Of a stretch of 64,000 nt of DNA, positions 57,065 through 64,000 are shown piece by piece (the first letter of the stretch is position 1; each line of letters opens with the position of its first letter). The notes below the pieces were generated by a model. It was given only the letters and a program-made list of their open reading frames with translations, was not told where the DNA came from and did not search any database. A program made the translations under genes and the position numbers. This DNA is from Gambelia wislizenii. Taxonomy: Eukaryota; Chordata; Lepidosauria; Squamata; Crotaphytidae. Where the stretch lies: contig JAUMIR010000001.1 in NCBI GenBank assembly GCA_030847615.1, forward strand, positions 365,606,687-365,670,686. The letters run 5' to 3'.

Positions 57065-60000
57065 CTAACAAGGAAGGCATTTTGTACAGGTTCCAGAGGA
57101 AAAACACTATTATGTTCCCTATCTCGGCACCATATAAAAGTTGTGGAATTATCTTCTTCTGAAAGACCTCAACAGAGGGGGCAACCAAATTCCCCTCTTG
57201 AGATCTATGGAATCTCAACAGGTCACTGATAGGGTAGGAAGATTTCAGCTTAACTGCTTGGAATTGTAGCTTCCAGGATAGATTTGATTGGAACCCTACA
57301 CCCAGGTATTTAAAATAAGATTGTTGGTCTATAGGTTTTGTATCCAGACTCCATCTATGAGGTTTTCTCTTCTTCCCAAAAACTACCACTTTTGTTTTAG
57401 TGTGGTTAACAATTAGTTGTTCCCTTGAGCAGAAAACACTTAGCTTATTTAATAGTCTCCTCATCCCAACTATGGTGGTAGAGATCAAAACAATATCATC
57501 GGCGTATAAAAGTACCAAGAGATTAGTTTCCAGAATGGAAACTGGAAAATATTCTGAGCCACATAGCTCGCTAGTAATGGCATTTATATAAAAATTAAAT
57601 AAAAAGGGGGCCAAAAGGCATCCCTGCCGTACTCCTCTTACTATGGATATGTTATCTGACAATAGTCCGCTGTACCCTAGTCAAACTTTAAGGGATGTAT
57701 CAGAATGTAATTTACAAATTAAGAAGAGAAACTTTCTATCAATGTTGGTTGACGCTAACTTCACTCATAGGCGCTCTCTTTCTATGAGGTCAAAAGCAGA
57801 ACTGAAGTCTATGAAAGCAGCATAAAGTTCTTTTCTATCTTTGTGAATATATTTTTGAATCACATGTTGTAGAACGAAGCAATAGTCTATTGTAGATTTG
57901 CCTTTCATAAAGCCAGCTTGTTCTTCTGCTATTATAGCATTTTCTGTTGCCCATGACTCCAGTTTACCTAACAAGTATTTTGAATACAATTTGGATGCAA
58001 TACTCAGCAAGCTGATAGGTCTAAAAATTTTCAGATCAGCTTTAGAGCCTTTTTTGCGAATCGGAACTGCTACACTCACTCCCCACCTTGGTGGGATTTT
58101 CCCATTGTGATTTATGTAGGTGAACAGTGATGCAAACACAGGTGACCACCATTCGGGATTTGATTTAAATAATTCTCCAGGTAACATATCTTCCCCAGGG
58201 GCTTTTTGGTAGGGAGAGCATTAATCAAGCAATTTATTTCCTCAACAGTTACTGGCTCCCTAATAGGGCAGCATGAAATTGTAGTCATACTAAGGCTATT
58301 TCTTGCATTCAATATGGACCCAGGTGCATGTTGATTATACAGTGAGGAGAAATGGGCCAACCACTGTGTAAGGGTAATTTGATTTTCAGTAGTGTCATAA
58401 ACCTTTCGTGTCCCCTTTTCTATCAGGGCCCAAAATCTAGTTGAGCCCCTATCCATGAGAGCCTGACCTAGCTCCATCCAAGACAGGCGGATATATTCTG
58501 CCTTTTTCCTTTTAAGTAGATTCTTATACGCTCTATGGAGAATTATATAAAGACTGTAATTTTCTAAAGAATCTTCCCGTCTTAATATTTTTATAGCCCT
58601 TGCTAATCTGCGCTTTTGAAAAACACATTGTTTGTCAAACCAGCTGTGAATAGATTGTTTAAGTGGGTATTTGTTTCTAGTGGAAACCAAAAAAGGCCTA
58701 ATTTCTTGAACTAACTTATCAAATGATTCCAAAGGGTCCACAAAAGTTAGAATTTGATCTCTTAATCATAGGCCACTGGGGCATGCTAAGAAAGAGTTTA
58801 TAGAAGCTTGGACTTTCTCGCTCCAACGGATACTTTTGTCACCATAACCTAAAGTATTTTCAGGGAGAACGGTCAGGGTTTTTTTTTGTTTTTTTGTTTT
58901 TTTGGTTTTTTTGCTAAAAATGGCTTACATAAAGGCAAAAGAGATAATTGCAATGGCATATGGTTGCTCTTGGGTCTAGACAAAACTTTAAAATTTTCAA
59001 AAAATGGGATAGCTGCTTGGGAGAGAATCAAATAATCAATCACACTCTTCCCTTTAGGACCTATATATGTATATAGGTCTGATTCAGGAGCACTATCTGA
59101 CCCATTATAGAGGAACAGATGGAATTTAAAGAGACAGAGGCCGGCTTCATTGATCCCACAGTCCTTAGAGTTCCTGGGGGGTAGATGGGTCAGGTCCTCT
59201 GGGAATAAACCCAATTTCTCAGCTATTTTATAATTGTTGCAGCCTAATCTAGCATTCATGTCTCCAGCTATTAAAATTATAGGGTCAGTATATAATTCAT
59301 AGAGGGAAGAGAGGACTAAATCCAGATCTGCCCACTTAAAAGCACTTTCATATTTTGTGTTATGTGGGGGGCAATATATATTAACCAAAAAGAGTTGTAC
59401 CCTACTGGGCCATTGGATTTGAAGGGTTAAAATATTACTACAAAGCCCAAAATCCATGAGAGGTTGTTAAATTGGCATCCAATGATACCAAGGTAGCCAG
59501 TCTGCCATGGGGGCAGCCTTTGACCTTTGATTTGAAAGCAGGAAGGGAGTGTACATTATAACCAGGGAAGAAAGTAAAATTGGGGAGAGTAACCCACATT
59601 TCTTGAATACAAATTATTTGGTAGTTTGTACAAAAATGTTTAAAGTCAATATCAGCTAGCTTAGAGATCCACCCTGCTATGTTCCATGAGAGAACTTTAC
59701 AAGTATCATTTACCTTAGGTTGGTTGTAAAATTGCCCTAATAAATCTAAGTTGGAGCTAGGGCTTAAGCTTTTATGAGATGTCTCTATAGGTTAATCAAG
59801 TTCCACAATTTGACTAAGCTTAACTTCTTTATCCATACATACAGCCCCGCCCCTGATTAAAGGGTTAAAATATACATTATCAATAAGAGAGGCTCGATTT
59901 ACAGAGGGGGGGGGATCTGGCTGTCCAAGTTCGTCAGGCAGAAGAAATCTTCTTTGAAGCCATTCATCTGAGGACATGGGAGATTTTGTTGGTAAGACAA

Positions 60001-60110
60001 AATTGTACTCAATAGGGGAAAGATGTTCTTTACTATATTTGACTGTTTTCTCCTTCATGTTGCTTGTTTCCATCTCTATCTCCCTTGGACAAACAACTTC
60101 TGTTTGTAGA

Positions 60111-60639
60111 AAGTACTTGTGACGAGTCCCCTGCTAGCTGTATTGTTATAAGGGTATCACGCAAGATGGTTAGTTTATTATTTCTTCCTGAGAATTAAAA
60201 GGGAGGGCTGTAAAAGAGTTTATCAGCAAACCTTTCATGTCCCCTTTTCTATCAGGGCCCAAAACCTAGTTGAGTCCCTCCCTATCCATGAGGCCTAAGC
60301 TTATGGGTAAATTTGCAGAACAAGACAGCTGTATACATACAGATTAATGAATGGAAGAAGGGAACATAAACCTGAATGTCTTCTGTTGAAATGAATAAGA
60401 CTGAAAGAATGAAGCATTTTGGCTGGACCATGCCCTAAAAGTTCCTCCCTAAAATTCTGCTATAACACTGAAGCAAAGTACCACTCAAAATTACAATTAA
60501 AAACGACCTCAGGCTCTTTTTGTTTCTAGCATTGATTGTCTTTGGGGGTAAATATTTTCTTAATCAGTCCTTTCTGGGGGGCAGTTGGTCTTTTTATTTT
60601 TTATTTTTTGCTTTTAGCAGACATTTGGAATTTTACAGA
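60111..60639. other. Spacer with a duplicated LINE fragment
   Basis: Bases 60229-60290 repeat about 60 bases of the LINE interior at 58402-58465 (CCCCTTTTCTATCAGGGCCC, ACCTAGTTGAG). This is either a small template-switch insert or a second LINE scrap. Nothing else recognised. Confidence 0.5.
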
Positions 60640-61400
60640 TTCATTCTCAAGAGCTTGTTCATAGGAAAAAGAAGTAAGACACCCAAAAAGGACAAAAAGG
60701 AAAGAAAAACTCCAAACAGATTTAGCAAAGCATACATGAAACAGCATGTAATACTATAAAAGAACAAGAAACATAAGAAAATACAAAATGACAACAACCT
60801 ACAGTGATATAGTACATAGCAACTTGTGGAGACAAGTTCAAATGCAATACTAGACAAATAAAAGCTATGTAACAGGTGAAGCTTCAAGTTCTAGTAAATA
60901 GTCCTTAATCCACACAGGAGATTTCACAACAGGGCGTAGAACCATACTAACATCAAAGTCCAATCAAATCCATATAGGGGCAAGATTGGCAAGCAAAATA
61001 AAAATCTCCACATAAACTCTGTACCACAGAAGGATTGACTCAGATTACTACTCCCAAGATTGTGAAGTTGTTTCATATAATCTTCATCACTAATATGATG
61101 TAAATACAGTTTCCAAATAAAATTCCAATGGTCATGAACAAAATATATCAGTCTCCAATGATTCACCGCAAAAACGTAGCTATAAATTCAGATACTGCAG
61201 CAGGCTACAGGACTTTGATATTAGTGTAGTCCTTAACCCAACTGTAGAATCTCCTGTGTGAATTAAAGACTATTTACCAGAATTTAAAGCTTCTGTACAT
61301 CTTTCTTTTCTTGTTCTCTCTCATATTACATACTATTTCAATTATACTTTGCTGATAAATTTGTTTAGAGTTTTTTTCTTTCATTTTCCTTCTTTCCTTT
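60640..61400. repeat. Fold-back inverted repeat, unclassified
   Basis: Arm 60655-60965 returns inverted at about 61205-61400 (GAAATCTCCTGTGTGGATTA against GAATCTCCTGTGTGAATTA, and TGCTAAATCTGTTTGGAG against TGATAAATTTGTTTAGAG). The spacer is about 240 bases. The arms are roughly 80 percent similar by eye. No coding frame is convincing. Confidence 0.6.
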
Positions 61401-61701
61401 TGATCTCTTTTGTGGGGAATGTTTCACTGCCCCACACATGTTATTGGGAAGAAACGCAACACATTTAATATTGAAATATTGCCTGTTTGTGGACTGTAAT
61501 AAACTTCCTCTCATTTAATACTAAATATGTTTTCCCTTAATACTGAAATATTATCCAATTTATAAACTGTAAAAAAAAACAAAACCCTGCCTTCATGAGA
61601 AAGGAGCAACAGAGAAACAGCCCCTATAAAAATGTGAACAATAGTATGGATTTGTATTATCAGTATCACTCCCCTTACTACCCCATGTAGAAATAAATAT
61701 A

Positions 61702-63501
61702 CAATTGTCCCTCCACATTCGCAAACTTGACATTCGCGGTTTTGATTATTTGCGGTTTTGGGAGGGCCCCCAGGGCCCCCCCAAAACCGCGACACGGGGC
61801 CTCCGGAGGCCCCGTGAAAGCCCTGGGAGGGAGCGGGGAGGGCCGGGGAGGCCTCCACAGGGCCTTCGGAGACCCTCCAGAGGCCCCGCGAAGGCCTTGG
61901 GAGGGAGGGGGGAGGGCCGGGGAGGCCTCCATGGGGCCTCCGGAGACGCTCCGGAGGCCCCATGCAGGCCCGGGGGAGGGCTAGGGAGGGCCAGAGAGGC
62001 CTCCATGGGGCCTCTGGAGATGCTCCGGAGGCCCCACGAAGGCCTTGGGAAGGAGGGGGGAGGGCCGGGGAGGCCTCCATGGGGCCTCCGGAGACGCTCC
62101 GGAGGCCCCATGCAGGCCCGGAGAAGGGCTGGGGAGGGCCGGAGAGGCCTCCATGGGGCCTCCGGAGACGCTCCGGAGGCCCCATGATGGCCTGGGGAGG
62201 GCGTGGGGAGGGCCGGGGAGGCACTCATGGGGCCTCTGGAGACGCTCCGGAGGCCCCATGCAGGCCCGGGGGAGGGCTGGGGAGGGCCGGAGAGGCCTCC
62301 ATGGGGCCTCTGGAGATGCTCCGGAGGCCCCACGAAGGCCTTGGTAGGGAGGGGGGAGGGCTGGGGAGGCCTCCATGGGGCCTCCGGAGACGCTCCGGAG
62401 GCCCCATGCAGGCCCGGGGAAGGGCTGGGGAGGGCCGGAGAGGCCTCCATGGGGCCTCTGGAAACGCTCCGGAGGCCCCATGAAGGCCTTGGGAGGGAGG
62501 GGGAGGGCTGGGGAGGCCTCCATGGGGCCTCCGGAGATGCTCCGGAGGCCCCATGCAGGCCCGGGGAAGGGCTGGGGAGGGCTGGAGAGGCCTCCATGGG
62601 GCCTCCGGAGATGCTCCGGAGGCCCCATGCAGGCCCGGGGAAGGGGTGGGGAGGGCCGGAGAGGCATCCATGGGCCCTCCAGAGATGCTCCAGAGGCCCC
62701 ATGCAGGCCCGGGGGAGGGCTGGGGAGGGCCGGAGAGGCCTCCATGGGGCCTCCGGAGATGCTCCGGAGGCCCCATGATGGCCTGGGGAAGGGCTGGGGA
62801 GGGCCGAAGAGGCCTCCATGGGGTCTCCGGAGACACTCCGGAGGCCCCATGCAGGCCTGGGGAGGGCCGGAGAGGCCTCCATGGGGCCTCCGGAGACGCT
62901 CCGGAGGCCCCATGATGGCCTGGGGAGGGCGTGGGGAGGGCCGGGGAGGCACTCATGGGGCCTCTGGAGACGCTCTGGAGGCCCCATGCAGGCCTGGGGA
63001 AGGGCTGGGGAGGGCCGGGGAGGCCTCCATGGGGCCTCTGGAGACGCTCCAGAGGCCCCATGAAGGCCTGGGGAGGCGGGGGAGAGGCCTCCATGGGGCC
63101 TCCGGAGACGCTCCGGAGGCCCCATGATGGCCTGGGGAGGGCGTGGGGAGGGCCGGGAAGGCACTCTTGGGGCCTCCGGAGATGCTCCGGAGGCCCCACG
63201 CAGGCCTGGGGAAGGGCTGGGGAGGTCCGGGGAGGCCTCCATGGGGTCTCCAGAGACGCTCCGGAGGCCCCATGAAGGCCTGGGGAGGGGGTGGGGAGGG
63301 CCGGGGAGGCGATCATGGGGCCTCTGGAGACGCTCCAGAGGCCCTTGAAGGCCTGGGGAGGCGGGGGAAAGCGACTATAGGGCCTCCGGAGGCCCTGTTG
63401 TCGCTTTGGCGGGGGAGGGGGAGGGCAATTGTTATTCGTGGATTTTTCACATTCGCGGGGGTCTGGGGAACCTAACCCCCGCGAATGTGAAGGGATGACT
63501 G
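61702..63501. mobile_element. Tigger-like MITE expanded by a 74-bp minisatellite (1.8 kb)
   Basis: Left end CAATTGTCCCTCCACATTCG, right end inverse CAGTCATCCCTTCACATTCG, with TA on both sides (61700-61701 and 63502-63503). The interior from about 61770 to 63400 is about 22 units of 74 bases. The unflanked parts (TTTGGCGGGGGAGGGGGAGG, GGGGGTCTGGGGAACCTAAC) are shared with the MITE in copia. Confidence 0.88.
61770..63400. repeat. 74-bp GC-rich minisatellite
   Basis: The landmark AGGCCTCCATGGGGCC recurs at 61923, 61997, 62071, 62145 and onward at steps of 74. Each unit contains the near-palindrome GGGGCCTCCGGAG...CTCCGGAGGCCCC and a G-rich linker. Because 74 is not a multiple of 3, any open frame cycles through all three frames, which explains the long apparent ORFs (for example minus 61746-63242 and 62225-63556). 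Confidence 0.92.
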
Positions 63502-63503
63502 TA

Positions 63504-63978
63504 GCAGGAAAAGAGTTAAGAACAATGGATAAATCACAGGCCACCAAGAGAGCCAAGAAAAATGGGCCAAATAGGTCATTTGCCTAAATAATTATTGATA
63601 ATTATTTTAGTGATAATCATTGAGCTTAATATTTTAAGATTATAAAAGGATAATGTAGCACTACATCATTATGATATATAATCAAAAATTTGTTAAGTAA
63701 TCCTTTAAAAACACAAGCATACAAGTATCTTACCTTATAAAGTGAATGCCATGTTGAAATGGGTAACACTGTCATGGAAGAAAGTAGGAGCAACACTGGA
63801 TAGAGAAAAATCACTGCATTCCCAAACTACAGACTAGATTCAATTCTCATGTTCATGAACTATCTAAAAAGACAAAAGATGTTTAAAAAACACACTTCTA
63901 GAGAAATAAAATCATATTTGCAGTGGAGGCTGGTGGCTTCCATGTCAGAGAGGAAGTAAATCCAGAGAGGCAGTAAAT
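63504..63978. other. Spacer, nothing recognised
   Basis: AT-rich sequence between the minisatellite MITE and the DIRS end. No gene is seen. Confidence 0.45.
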
Positions 63979-64000
63979 GGACAGGTTGCTTACCTGTAAC
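63979..64000. mobile_element. First 22 bases of another DIRS element of family A
   Basis: Identical to 13299-13320, the outer end of element A (GGACAGGTTGCTTACCTG, then TAAC). The left flank differs. The element continues beyond the window. Confidence 0.8.

Larger units (their letters stand above)
51127..57069 (+). mobile_element. Ty1/copia LTR retrotransposon with both LTRs and 5-bp duplication
   Basis: Complete-ended element on the plus strand. LTRs of 524 bases each (51132-51655 and 56541-57064), starting TGTCAGGG and ending GCAACA, with CTAAC at 51127-51131 and 57065-57069. Domain order gag, (protease lost), integrase, RT, RNase H is that of Pseudoviridae/copia. A primer site follows the left LTR and a purine tract precedes the right LTR. 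The interior is damaged by a minisatellite-bearing MITE (about 52820-53601), a SINE fragment (54213-54366), a stop in integrase and a frameshift at the end of RNase H. It inserted into the Vingi-like LINE and so is younger than it. Confidence 0.95.
50205..60110 (-). mobile_element. Vingi-like APE-type LINE, split by a copia element
   Basis: Minus-strand non-LTR element. The 5' end is near 60110 and a leader ORF piece is at 60073-59792. An APE endonuclease is at 59730-58900 (VLSWNIAGWISKLAD, IICIQEMWV, ILIAGDMNARLG, SVIDYLILSQ, SNHMPLQ). The RT is at 58741-57070 (GKIPPRWGVSVAVPIRKKG, FRPISLLSIASKLYSK, YAAFIDFSSAFD, GVRQGCLLAPFLF, LYADDIVLIS). The C-terminal part is at 51124-50394 on the far side of the copia element and ends ALAANKIRARYQNQQ. 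The 3' tail is near 50205 (AATAAAGATTTATT on the minus strand). The frame continues across the copia site (KMPSLL to VPKVTPAPFL). The endonuclease excludes R2/R4-type LINEs; the Vingi/Ingi assignment is from memory of the protein style and is tentative. Confidence 0.78.

Noticed and set aside
61746..63556. Long open frames of 498 and 443 codons (and shorter plus-strand ones) rich in Pro, Gly, Arg
   Set aside because: They lie in a 74-bp tandem array. All frames on both strands stay open because the unit lacks stops, and the peptides are 74-residue cyclic permutations of the DNA repeat. No start context or domain is seen.

Overview
The window is vertebrate nuclear DNA, almost certainly from a squamate reptile. 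It contains no bacterial-type genes. Five well-spliced minus-strand exons belong to one host gene, which I identify as STK33 (serine/threonine kinase 33). The squamate call rests on the repeats: a Sauria-type tRNA SINE (26770-27008), a SINE with a 5S rRNA-like head and a Sauria-like tail (28125-28355), ACA-type tRNA SINE pieces, CR1, L2, a Vingi-like LINE, L1, DIRS elements and a Ty1/copia element.

Host gene, read right to left on the minus strand. The first coding exon is 48924-49173 (ATG at 49149-49151). The next is 44657-44776, followed by the kinase glycine-loop exon 31057-31170, the alpha-C exon 26252-26356 and the hinge exon 2830-2968. Every boundary has an AG acceptor and a GT donor. 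All internal junctions are phase 0 and the last exon ends in phase 1, giving 235 codons plus one base. The remaining kinase exons lie left of base 1. Everything else in the window is intron, 5' flank or repeat.

Repeats, region by region. 1-2.8 kb: a CR1 LINE carrying a Tigger-like MITE, then a hAT MITE next to exon 2830-2968. 3.9-25.1 kb: a stack of DIRS tyrosine-recombinase retrotransposons on the minus strand. The old outer element C (about 3955-25076) contains an L2 LINE and a second old element B (about 11897-24380). B contains a hAT MITE, a mariner and the younger element A (13299-20308), and A is split by a CR1 insertion. 26-31 kb: SINEs, a MITE and a CR1. 32.6-33.6 kb: a Tigger-like MITE swollen by a G-rich minisatellite. 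33.7-43.0 kb: DIRS element E on the plus strand, cut by an internally deleted L1 (37051-42203, 19-bp target duplication). That L1 holds a 624-bp MITE and an 880-bp LTR-like insertion with six CACGTG motifs. 43.3-48.7 kb: L2 tails and hairpin repeats between STK33 exons. 50.2-60.1 kb: a Vingi-like LINE on the minus strand, split by a complete-ended Ty1/copia element on the plus strand (LTRs 51132-51655 and 56541-57064, 5-bp duplication CTAAC). 60.2-63.5 kb: a fold-back repeat and another Tigger-like MITE filled by about 22 copies of a 74-bp GC-rich minisatellite. 63979-64000: the first 22 bases of a further DIRS element of the A family.

How the parts relate. No pathway is encoded here. The window is one kinase gene whose introns have been inflated by layered insertions whose relative order can be read from the breaks. 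The most unusual points are the DIRS-in-DIRS-in-DIRS nesting, three related MITE loci that carry minisatellites (two of them the same 74-bp unit), a vertebrate copia element with a half-tRNA primer site, and the E-box cluster in an LTR-like insertion.
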